Virus record (IMG/VR): IMGVR_UViG_3300017757_000141
Coordinates: 1 to 24,966 of that record
Length of the DNA: 24,966 nucleotides
From: a virus
Reading direction: 5' to 3' (one strand)
The position numbers and the translations under genes were made by a program. Each line of letters opens with the position of its first letter. Position 1 is the stretch's first letter. Positions 17,827-24,966 of the stretch are shown piece after piece. Under the pieces are notes generated by a model. That model was not told the origin of the DNA and made no database searches. It saw nothing but the letters and a program-made list of their open reading frames with translations.

Positions 17827-19077
17827 ATGTCACTAACAAATTTACATGTAAAAAACTGGTTTAAAGATGAATTCACAAACAACTCTAGTACAAGTTTAAT
17901 ACTACCTGTAACAGCTGGTAATGCGTTTATAAGCTCCAGTGGTCAATTAGTTCAAAATGGTGACACTCAATCTTATTTAAACCCGAATGTTTTAGCTAGA
18001 GCTGTTAAGTTGGAAATATCAGTACAAAATGGTGAATATCAAGAAGGGGAAAATGGAGACTGGGGATACTACTCTGTTTGCATAAGAGATATTTCTATAA
18101 GTGGTTATAGTGGGGCATTAAATAAAACTTGGGCCACAAATACTTATCCACAGAATGTTAGCCAGGGAAATCCTCTTTACCACACAGAGTACCAACCAGG
18201 TATAGGTCAAGGTATGCTTTTGTATGGAAGCGCTATTTCAACTTTGAACGATACTCCTTATGATGTGCCAGGTGGATGGATGGGTTCCTCTTATGAGTTG
18301 GGTTATCAGTATGACAACGATGGAAACGTTTTAAATGGAACAGCCAATAGGAGCTACAAAGTGTTTACTCAAGCACAAACAGAATTATATGGAGACCAAT
18401 CTCTTCAAGATTATATTACTGAGTATGGTGGAACCAATAACGCTACTGGTGAAATAGAAGGTTTAGTACCTCAGGGTGACGCAGAGGTATTAACGTGGGA
18501 AGCAACTGATGGTATTACTATAGATGGTTATTGGTACCAACAAATAGAAACAGCTCAAGGCGAGTGGTTTAATCCTGAAACAAATGTTGTTTATGTTGAT
18601 CAAGCACAATCGTCTACTAACCAATGGAATCCAGTTGTTGAAAAGGTAATAATGTTTGATACCATTGGCTTTGAGTACGTGCCAGGCGCGGGTCCGCAGG
18701 GATTGCAAAATAACACAATAGACGTTTTTGTGATATTCAAAGATGTGCAGGCCGCAGGCTACTTAAACTTTGACACAATAAACAACGTGGTAACAAACCC
18801 AACTTATGGTATAACTATAAACACTAGCTTAGCAGACGGTGGTGCTTGGTATGAAACTGGAAACGGTGTTGTTCACATAGACTTTGATGGAGTTCCTAAG
18901 TGGACTAGGGTATTAAACCACCCACCGGAAGACGATAACACCGGAGATACTAACGTTGGTGATACCGGTAATACTACTTTTAATGATACTAACGTTGATG
19001 TAGTCGTAGATGAAAACAGTGAAGATAATGATAGTGGTGTAACAGTTATTCTTGATCCATTTGATATTACGGATTAA
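17827..19077 (+). CDS. Probable virion / tail-surface protein of unknown family (416 residues)
   Basis: I do not recognise a family. The 416-residue protein is rich in Gly, Asn, Tyr and Trp with alternating beta-type sequence and no membrane segment or signal peptide, as in tail fibres and receptor-contact proteins. Residues about 50-330 contain repeated aromatic-glycine stretches (WGYYSVCIRDISISGYSG, GYWYQQIETAQGEWFNPET). The C-terminal 50 residues are an Asp/Asn/Thr-rich tail in which a 13-base direct repeat (18946-18958 and 18985-18997) encodes DTNV twice; such tails may bind calcium or act as a linker. It lies 32 bases after the giant tail gene and 29 before the next gene, so it is probably co-transcribed. 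A host-contact role is inferred. Confidence 0.62.
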   Translation: MSLTNLHVKNWFKDEFTNNSSTSLILPVTAGNAFISSSGQLVQNGDTQSYLNPNVLARAVKLEISVQNGEYQEGENGDWGYYSVCIRDISISGYSGALNKTWATNTYPQNVSQGNPLYHTEYQPGIGQGMLLYGSAISTLNDTPYDVPGGWMGSSYELGYQYDNDGNVLNGTANRSYKVFTQAQTELYGDQSLQDYITEYGGTNNATGEIEGLVPQGDAEVLTWEATDGITIDGYWYQQIETAQGEWFNPETNVVYVDQAQSSTNQWNPVVEKVIMFDTIGFEYVPGAGPQGLQNNTIDVFVIFKDVQAAGYLNFDTINNVVTNPTYGITINTSLADGGAWYETGNGVVHIDFDGVPKWTRVLNHPPEDDNTGDTNVGDTGNTTFNDTNVDVVVDENSEDNDSGVTVILDPFDITD

Positions 19078-19106
19078 TATAATTTAACAATGAAACTTTA
19101 ACAACG

Positions 19107-20513
19107 ATGGCTAAAAAAGACATAAAACTTTTAAGAAAACCCTATACTCATCAGGAAATAGTTGATGGAGCTAATGTTGATTCAACTAGGTATTCTTTGC
19201 AAATTAGTAAAGTGCCCGTTGGTACAACTAAAAGTTTATCTAAAGTTACTTTTAAAGCTGAGGATGGTAAGTACTTTTCAACTTTACCTACTTTAGTTTC
19301 TAATTCTAATAATGTATTTTTAGTTAAACACACTGAAAAGAAAAGTAAAAATAAAGTTATTGAATGCGTATACATATTAAAATATAAAAACGTAGGAGAC
19401 GGCATAACGCCGGATATTTCTTTTGAGTACGAAGCTGTAAAATTTAATGAAACTTGGAGTAGAACACCTATAATAACAGGTTTAAAGGTTTCTAAGAGTA
19501 CAATTAAAAATACTGGAGGTAGAATTAAGATTACAGTAAATGGAGATAAAGGAGCTAAATATGCTATAGCCATAAATGAGAGCCAATTAAATACTGACAA
19601 TACAATAGACCACGCTAGTGATGTGTCTATACTAAAGCCTGGCCAATGGAATAAAGAAATTAATTTCCAAGGTCAACTTGACTTTAAAGTTATTGAGGGC
19701 ACTTTAGATAGAAGCGGAAAAAAAGTTATCACATATTCACTACCATCATCTCTAGTTAAAAGCACTCAAAATACTCACACTAGTAGTAGTACTAAAGCAA
19801 TGAGGTTACAAAGTATAAGAGGTGTTAAAGTCGGTGATAGAATAAAATCTCCATCTATATTAAAAAGTAGTAACATATCTGTCGAAACTATAGTTAATGA
19901 GAAATTCGGTCAAATAACCGCTACTGGAAACGTGACGCTTTCTTCTACTGGAACTTCTGTTCTTTTTGAAAGAGAAAAGATTTTTACTGTAAATTTAATT
20001 AAAGAAAATTATTCAGAACTACCAACGAAGTCTAGTTGTGTGATAAGACAGTTTCACGACCCAATATTGACGATAAATTATAACGTTGGTGGAAGTACCA
20101 CTATAACGCATGTTAACGGCGTTGCTACCTCTGCTGGTGCTGGTATTGACCAAGAGGCTTTTATAGTTGGTAAAGCTGAATCTAGCTCATACGGCATATC
20201 AAAAACTAAATTAAATTATAATAAAAATTATAATTCTTCAGTGTTAGACGTGGACTTAACGCTTACTAGAGGTAGTAATTTTACAACATTTTCTAATCCT
20301 CCTGATATTGAAAACCCAAGAGAAGATATAAACGGTGGATTTACAATGCCTATTACGGATGCTTTTAATAATACATATAGAATGTATATTTGCGGTCTAA
20401 GTACTAGCGCTCTACCTAACACGACAATTCATTTGTATTTTAAAATAAAGGTAACTTCTTGGGGCAGAAGAGATCAAGTTTTAAATTTTGATATAGATAG
20501 TTTATTTAATTAA
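19107..20513 (+). CDS. Probable virion structural protein, beta-rich, unknown family (468 residues)
   Basis: No recognised family. The 468-residue product is Ser/Thr/Lys-rich with long alternating hydrophobic runs (RIKITVNGDKGAKYAIAI 144-161; ITHVNGVATSAGAG about 330-343), suggesting several immunoglobulin-like or beta-sandwich domains in series. The N-terminal 60 residues are polar and basic (MAKKDIKLLRKPYTH). A small domain around 238-300 is separated from the earlier part by a Ser/Thr linker (STQNTHTSSSTK, about 218-229). It has few Cys. Placement between the tail gene and the ejection cassette suits a fibre, a whisker or a capsid-decorating protein. The chosen start at 19107 lies just after a three-codon ORF (19090-19101) that is probably meaningless. 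Confidence 0.62.
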   Translation: MAKKDIKLLRKPYTHQEIVDGANVDSTRYSLQISKVPVGTTKSLSKVTFKAEDGKYFSTLPTLVSNSNNVFLVKHTEKKSKNKVIECVYILKYKNVGDGITPDISFEYEAVKFNETWSRTPIITGLKVSKSTIKNTGGRIKITVNGDKGAKYAIAINESQLNTDNTIDHASDVSILKPGQWNKEINFQGQLDFKVIEGTLDRSGKKVITYSLPSSLVKSTQNTHTSSSTKAMRLQSIRGVKVGDRIKSPSILKSSNISVETIVNEKFGQITATGNVTLSSTGTSVLFEREKIFTVNLIKENYSELPTKSSCVIRQFHDPILTINYNVGGSTTITHVNGVATSAGAGIDQEAFIVGKAESSSYGISKTKLNYNKNYNSSVLDVDLTLTRGSNFTTFSNPPDIENPREDINGGFTMPITDAFNNTYRMYICGLSTSALPNTTIHLYFKIKVTSWGRRDQVLNFDIDSLFN

Positions 20514-20525
20514 TAAAATAATAAT

Positions 20526-20933
20526 ATGGTAATTTTACAATTTAATGGGGGTACGGACAATATATCTGTAGATATTAATGACTTAGTTTATTATGTGGCT
20601 AACGTTCAAAATCAATGGAATAATCAATATATGACCTCAGAGTCTGAGCTACAGACAGGAATATCAACTCACGTTTTTATTGGTCACGTCTCTACAATCA
20701 CAAAGGGTATATCAAACGATGGTACTCCTACTTTTACTATAACAACTGAAGAGCCTTCAAATACAACTATAGTTCCTCCTAGTGAAAATGATTTTATATT
20801 TTTTGTTAAAAATAATAAATCAGAATTAGGTTCAGTTAAAGGTTATTATAGTAGTATAACGTTTCAAAATAATTCTCCAAAAAAAGCAGAACTTTTTGCG
20901 GTATCATTAGAAACAGTTGAATCTAGTAAATAG
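20526..20933 (+). CDS. Small structural-module protein, unknown function (135 residues)
   Basis: A 135-residue protein of a type commonly found next to structural genes of marine phages, without a known role. The N-terminus is beta-rich (MVILQFNGGTDNISVDIND). Two aromatic segments follow: DLVYYVANVQNQW (19-31) and NDFIFFVKNNKSELGSVKGYY (about 87-107). The C-terminus is KKAELFAVSLETVESSK (119-135). A pairing of 'FFVKNN..' with '..KGYY...F.NNS..KAELFAVS' suggests a small all-beta fold ending in an exposed Glu/Ser/Lys tail. It sits 12 bases after the 468-residue gene and 38 before the ejection cassette. It could be a minor tail or decoration protein; no enzyme motif is visible. Confidence 0.65.
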   Translation: MVILQFNGGTDNISVDINDLVYYVANVQNQWNNQYMTSESELQTGISTHVFIGHVSTITKGISNDGTPTFTITTEEPSNTTIVPPSENDFIFFVKNNKSELGSVKGYYSSITFQNNSPKKAELFAVSLETVESSK

Positions 20934-20943
20934 TTAACAAAAA

Positions 20944-20957
20944 ATGTAACTATAATA
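20944..20957 (+). promoter_or_regulatory. Candidate promoter or leader element, copy 2 (ATGTAACTATAATA)
   Basis: An exact second copy of the 14-mer at 7550-7563, located 14 bases before the start at 20972. It contains TATAAT (20951-20956). The leader then ends AAACAGT before the ATG, as does the leader of the gene at 23074. As with copy 1, no convincing upstream box is present. Confidence 0.3.
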
Positions 20958-20971
20958 GTAAAACAAACAGT

Positions 20972-21715
20972 ATGTCAAATATAAAATTCAAATCAAGTAA
21001 ATCAGAAAGTCCAAATAAGTTTGTACCGTTATTAGCTATTGGAGCTGGAGCATCATTACTTAGTGGAGCCATGGGAGCAATTAGCGCGGGTAAACAAAAA
21101 CGTATAGCAGAAAGAAAAGAACAGAAAGCTAGGAAGGAAATGAACAGAATGAAAGAGATGTACAAAAATCTTGATACTAGTAATCCTTTCGCTAATCTAC
21201 AGAACCAATATGTTAACATGGAAAACACTTCTGAAGACTTGACGGTTAATCAACAGCAAGCACAGTTCGAAAGAGATTCTTTTGAGAGACAGCAAGCTAA
21301 TATAATGAGTAACTTTAGGGGAGCGGCTGGAGGATCTGGTATAGCGTCGTTAGCTCAATCGTTAGCTAACCAAGGTCAAATAGCAGCACAAAGACAATCG
21401 GCTAGTATAGGCCAACAAGAAACTGCAAACCAAAGACAAGCAGCAACGCAGGCTGGTAGGATACAAGAAATGGAAAGACGTGGTCAAGCTAATGTAGATC
21501 AATTAAAAGCCACTGGTGAACAAACAGCTCAACAAAGAGAAATGGACAAGACAGGCACTTTATTGGGAATGTCACAACAGGAGACGGCCTCGTATCAACA
21601 ACAAGCCCAAGCAGCAAACAAGGCTAAGTGGGATGCTATATCTGGTGGCATAAGTAATGCCGCTTCATTCGCAGGAAGTGATGGTACATTTGGCTTTGGT
21701 ACACCAGGAGCGTAA
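20972..21715 (+). CDS. Probable internal virion / DNA-ejection protein (T7 gp14-like)
   Basis: A 247-residue protein with one hydrophobic stretch near the N-terminus (about 17-40, FVPLLAIGAGASLLSGAMGA), then a basic helix (about 41-65) and a long Gln/Ala/Arg-rich helical region (about 85-215). This profile matches the small internal virion proteins that leave the capsid first and enter the outer membrane, such as T7 gp14 (196 residues). Gly/Ala clusters at about 110-125 (RGAAGGSGIASLAQSLANQG) break the helices. It opens a three-gene set with the 434-residue and the large following protein, which mirrors T7 gp14-gp15-gp16. It has the candidate leader element upstream. The role is inferred from composition and order. 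Confidence 0.68.
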   Translation: MSNIKFKSSKSESPNKFVPLLAIGAGASLLSGAMGAISAGKQKRIAERKEQKARKEMNRMKEMYKNLDTSNPFANLQNQYVNMENTSEDLTVNQQQAQFERDSFERQQANIMSNFRGAAGGSGIASLAQSLANQGQIAAQRQSASIGQQETANQRQAATQAGRIQEMERRGQANVDQLKATGEQTAQQREMDKTGTLLGMSQQETASYQQQAQAANKAKWDAISGGISNAASFAGSDGTFGFGTPGA

Positions 21716-21734
21716 TAATATAAAATAAGATAAT

Positions 21735-23039
21735 ATGGCAAGTGATGCAAATTTAATTAAAGGCGCTTATGCAGCGGCTGGTTCAGGTCAAGCTGATTTA
21801 GCTGCAGCTAAGGGTATGACTAAAATAGCTGATACTATAGCTAAGCCCGTGGCTAAAGAACTAGGCAAAAGAAGAGATTCATTCAATGAGTTTATTGAGT
21901 GGGAAATGAACAGACAACCTGGTTTAAACGACGCTAACTTTGATCAGAGGGTAGACGATTTAATGGAAATGAAAGCTGATTATATGTGGGGAGACAGCGC
22001 CGGTAGAGCTAAGATAATGAGACACATGGGTGATATGAAAGCTCAACAAGAAGCTTTAGAAGGTGCTATAACTGATTTAGCTACCTCAGGTGATAACGAC
22101 ACCGATGGTTTAGAAAATCATTTTAAAAATAGCCCTGAAGCGCAAGCTATTGCTGATGCTGCTAAAAATGGTAAGTGGGCTTGGATAGATGGTCAATATA
22201 AATTAGCTACAGAACAAGACGGTCAAACAGTATATTATTCAGAAGGAGATTTAAATAGACTTAATCAAGAGTTTACTTTTGATAAGGGTTCTAAAAATGT
22301 ATTTGATGCCTACATTGATAATACATTAAAATCAGCAGAAGAGTCAGATCCCTATAACTATGTAGATTTTGATTACGAAGCTGAAAGAGGTAAGGTGGCT
22401 AATATAGTTAACCAAGGTTCAGTTAAATCAATGGCGTTATCAGATAAGTTTATACCTGGTAGAGTTTTTAGAGATGATTTAATATCATCTTTAAAGGAAG
22501 GTTCATATGAAGATCTTGGCGTTGATGTTAGTCATATACAAAATGTAGATCCAGATAGTGATGGAGATGGCGTTGAATTCATATCAGATGATGATGCTAC
22601 AGCTATAGCTGACGCACTTATAAATGACAACGATCTTGCTAAAGAATATTTAACAGAATACTTTACTATACATACCGAAAAGAACTGGGAAAAATCACAA
22701 CTAAGAAATAAAAGGCACTTATCTGAACTAAATTCTCAAGTTAGTGATGTTAATAAATTAATAGGAGGCCTTAGCGAGGAAAGTATTACAACTGATTTAG
22801 AACTTCCAGCTGGCGGAGCAATAAATGAATTTGATAAGTTTGGTAACAGAAAAGAAAACAGTAAACCTATTAAAAATATGAACGTAGCTGAGCTTGAAAA
22901 TGCTAGAGATATATTAGCTAGTACATATGGTCAACAACCAGAGGGTAGTTTAGCTAGAAAAAATATAGATAGATTAATATTATTAATGGATCAAAGAGAA
23001 AATGAATTAAATAAAACTATATCACCAGACCAAATATAA
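21735..23039 (+). CDS. Probable internal virion / DNA-ejection protein (T7 gp15-like position)
   Basis: A 434-residue mostly helical, acidic protein with no membrane segment. The N-terminal 45 residues (LIKGAYAAAGSGQADLAAAKG) are Ala/Gly-rich and helical, similar to segments in internal core proteins. Residues 274-285 (DSDGDGVEFISD) follow the D.D.DG.....D pattern of a calcium-binding EF-hand-type loop, although one loop without a flanking partner is weak evidence. The rest is helical, with clusters of Glu/Lys in about 305-345 and 385-430. It lies 19 bases after the gp14-like gene and 34 before the large gene. T7 gp15 is 747 residues, so this would be a shorter version. The function is inferred from order and composition. 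Confidence 0.6.
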   Translation: MASDANLIKGAYAAAGSGQADLAAAKGMTKIADTIAKPVAKELGKRRDSFNEFIEWEMNRQPGLNDANFDQRVDDLMEMKADYMWGDSAGRAKIMRHMGDMKAQQEALEGAITDLATSGDNDTDGLENHFKNSPEAQAIADAAKNGKWAWIDGQYKLATEQDGQTVYYSEGDLNRLNQEFTFDKGSKNVFDAYIDNTLKSAEESDPYNYVDFDYEAERGKVANIVNQGSVKSMALSDKFIPGRVFRDDLISSLKEGSYEDLGVDVSHIQNVDPDSDGDGVEFISDDDATAIADALINDNDLAKEYLTEYFTIHTEKNWEKSQLRNKRHLSELNSQVSDVNKLIGGLSEESITTDLELPAGGAINEFDKFGNRKENSKPIKNMNVAELENARDILASTYGQQPEGSLARKNIDRLILLMDQRENELNKTISPDQI

Positions 23040-23073
23040 CACCATTTTATTAACGGGTAACTAACGAAACAGT

Positions 23074-24966
23074 ATGGGAAAATACAAACTATCAGATGGT
23101 AGGATTGTCGAGTTCGATGAGAGCGATGAGAATGCTAACAACACATTTCAACAAAGACTAACAGAAAAAAACCTTACGGCTGAATTAATAACTGATGAGC
23201 CGGGAAAGGATCAAGGGGCAAATCCGCCCCAAAACAATCAACAAGAAAATACGGAATCAACCTCGGAAGATACTTTATCGGACTCACAGTTTCGAGCTGG
23301 AGCTGAAGATGAAAGTGATTTTTCGCATGGCAAAACGTGGACTAAAACTGGCGTTGACGCTGGTGGTGAAGAAACGTGGGAATGGGTAAAAAACGAAGAT
23401 GTAGATTTAGCGACAATTAAAGCTGGAGTAGCAGCACCGCAATCGTCATCAATGATAGACGAACTATCTGAAAAAGAAAAAGAGCAAAAAAGAAATGAAC
23501 TAGCTCAGAGCACTTTAAATCCAGCGTGGGAAAAAACTAGAGACAACGTATTTACTGACGAACTGTTTCTTGGTGAAGAAGAAGAGGCGGCTGAAACAAT
23601 AAGTGATAACCTTACTGATTGGGGAATTATACCAGAAGAGATAATAGGCGATTATGATGCTACAAAACTAAAAACTATAGACGGTAAAAGTGAGTATATA
23701 ATAGATCACGAAAGGTTACAGTATTTAAAAAAAGAAAGCCCAGAGCGGTACAATGAGTACGTGGATAAAATAAAAGAGTGGGTTGATAACAACGCTAATC
23801 AAGACGCTGGATATAAGAACGATGGAGTTATGATGTTTCTAGAAACTGCTGAGGTTTCAGAAGATCAATTAAAAGAAATAAACACAGACATAAATAACAC
23901 TACTAGTTCTTTAAAAGAATACGCTAAAAAACTTAATATAGAAAACAAGCCTCTTGATGAGGTGTTACATATATGGGGGTCAATACAGACTTCCAGTGAC
24001 TACGAGGGAGATGGTCTCAAGGGAGGTTGGTTTTATAGTGACTATATTAATAATGATACATTTGGAGAACTTAGTGAGGAGGAAATAAACAACTACCTAG
24101 CTTTAATGGGAGACGACAGGGAGAAATTTGATGAAGATGGAGAGTTTGGTATATATAACAATAAACATAATTTCAGTGCAGCTATAGAGGCTGATAAAAA
24201 CGCTAGAAAAAGTTTAGCAACAGAAAGATTTATTGAACAATACTACGGAGGTAACGTAGAAGAGTTTAATAAAGATTTTATGGACGATGCACTTGCTAGT
24301 AAAACGGGATACGGTAAACCCTTATGGGATGAAAACGCAAACTACTTTGAAAAGTATCTTGATGAATGGACATTGCTAGATAGAAAAGGTAACCCAACCG
24401 AATCTATCACCGAAGAAGAAGCTTTAAAAAGAGGGTTGTTAAATAAAGATGAAAATGGAAATGTTACAGCGCCTATAAGCGCTGTTCCGGCTATAGGTAG
24501 AAAAAAGGAAAAATCAAGCACATACGACGCATTGTATAATGATGATAGATTTAAGGACATAATAAATAACCTTGAACTAAGTGAAGACGAAAGAGCTGGC
24601 ATAATGAACAATATATCCAACACGGCTCTTAGAGAGAGAACAGAAGAGGCTTTTAACTCTAACTTGAGAGATGAAATAAAAGATCTAGGTGCTGGCAACA
24701 TGTGGAGCGAAGAGCAGATTCAAGATGTACTTGAAAAGAAAGCTAAAAGTAAGTTAGACGATGTATCATATGAAATAAAAAGGTTTACTTCTACTGTAGA
24801 TAGAAAACAAGATACATTAGAGTCTAACGCTGAGAGATTAATCTCACTTCAAGATGATATAGCAAACTTTCCTACTGGGCTTGAAAATGCTGTTGTAGAA
24901 ATAGCTGGAGATTTAAACATAACAAACCAACAAGACTTTTGGAAAAACGAAGAGGCATTAAAAAGA
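23074..24966 (+). CDS. Large internal virion protein, N-terminal 631 residues (3' end outside window)
   Basis: The ATG at 23074 opens a frame of 631 codons running unbroken to the window end, so the gene is longer. It begins GKYKLSDGRIVEFDE, a short N-terminal pattern I associate with large structural proteins of Bacteroidetes phages. An acidic low-complexity part (about 17-80) follows, then TWTKTGVDAGGEETWEWV (about 89-106). The rest is helical and Asp/Glu/Lys-rich, with few Cys and many short charged helices. Position after the gp14- and gp15-like genes suggests the T7 gp16 analogue, an ejection protein that often carries a lytic transglycosylase. No such motif is visible in the part seen. 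The leader shares GTAACTA (23057-23063) and AAACAGT before the ATG with the gene at 20972. Confidence 0.68.
   Translation, partial: MGKYKLSDGRIVEFDESDENANNTFQQRLTEKNLTAELITDEPGKDQGANPPQNNQQENTESTSEDTLSDSQFRAGAEDESDFSHGKTWTKTGVDAGGEETWEWVKNEDVDLATIKAGVAAPQSSSMIDELSEKEKEQKRNELAQSTLNPAWEKTRDNVFTDELFLGEEEEAAETISDNLTDWGIIPEEIIGDYDATKLKTIDGKSEYIIDHERLQYLKKESPERYNEYVDKIKEWVDNNANQDAGYKNDGVMMFLETAEVSEDQLKEINTDINNTTSSLKEYAKKLNIENKPLDEVLHIWGSIQTSSDYEGDGLKGGWFYSDYINNDTFGELSEEEINNYLALMGDDREKFDEDGEFGIYNNKHNFSAAIEADKNARKSLATERFIEQYYGGNVEEFNKDFMDDALASKTGYGKPLWDENANYFEKYLDEWTLLDRKGNPTESITEEEALKRGLLNKDENGNVTAPISAVPAIGRKKEKSSTYDALYNDDRFKDIINNLELSEDERAGIMNNISNTALRERTEEAFNSNLRDEIKDLGAGNMWSEEQIQDVLEKKAKSKLDDVSYEIKRFTSTVDRKQDTLESNAERLISLQDDIANFPTGLENAVVEIAGDLNITNQQDFWKNEEALKR

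Noticed and set aside
19151-19600. 149-codon reverse-strand ORF inside the 468-residue gene
   Set aside because: It lies wholly within a convincing forward gene, starts with no leader, and every other gene is on the + strand; its hydrophobic translation is what the reverse of Lys/Thr-rich A/T DNA gives.
24342-24701. 119-codon reverse-strand ORF near the right edge
   Set aside because: It overlaps the large forward gene completely, and its Ser/Leu/Phe-rich translation is typical of an antisense shadow.

Overview
This window looks like the virion-morphogenesis half of a short-tailed (podovirus-like) double-stranded DNA phage, probably one infecting a marine Bacteroidetes / flavobacterial host. 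Every supported gene is on the + strand. The genes are packed with gaps of 2-107 bases, and no gene-free stretch reaches 300 bases. The DNA is clearly A+T-rich and the codons match (AGA for Arg, ATA for Ile, TTA for Leu). None of the complete genes has a Shine-Dalgarno sequence at the usual spacing; starts are preceded by A/T-only leaders such as TTAATT-ATG, the initiation style of Bacteroidetes. The host call is an inference from this and from a Cys-rich repeat of a kind familiar from flavobacterial secreted proteins. No integrase, replication, lysis, tRNA, CRISPR or insertion-sequence signal is visible.

Layout. (1) Packaging and head, 1-6573: the C-terminal part of the large terminase (cut by the window edge), a P22-type portal with a Gln-rich coiled-coil tail, an acidic scaffold-like protein and the major capsid protein, which is followed by a strong intrinsic terminator. 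(2) Head-tail junction, 6643-9456: an unrecognised 276-residue protein followed by a second terminator, a 52-residue Cys-containing protein, and two probable head-completion/adaptor proteins. (3) Tail, 9461-17794: one giant 2777-residue protein. It carries motifs of the short-tail nozzle / tail-hub type, a long middle region I cannot assign, and at its C-terminus about twelve Cys-rich repeats. (4) Accessory structural genes, 17827-20933: three proteins of 416, 468 and 135 residues, probably virion or receptor-contact components. (5) Ejection cassette, 20972 to the right edge: a small membrane-segment protein, a 434-residue protein and the first 631 residues of a large acidic protein, in the order of T7 gp14-gp15-gp16. 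The last gene runs off the window.

Working model: TerL pumps DNA through the portal into a shell of capsid protein built on the scaffold. The adaptor proteins and giant nozzle close the vertex, the Cys-rich repeats and the 416/468-residue proteins may contact the host, and the last three proteins may form the internal ejection machine. The most distinctive feature is the giant nozzle-like protein with its Cys-repeat tail. I found no defence system or other non-structural novelty.
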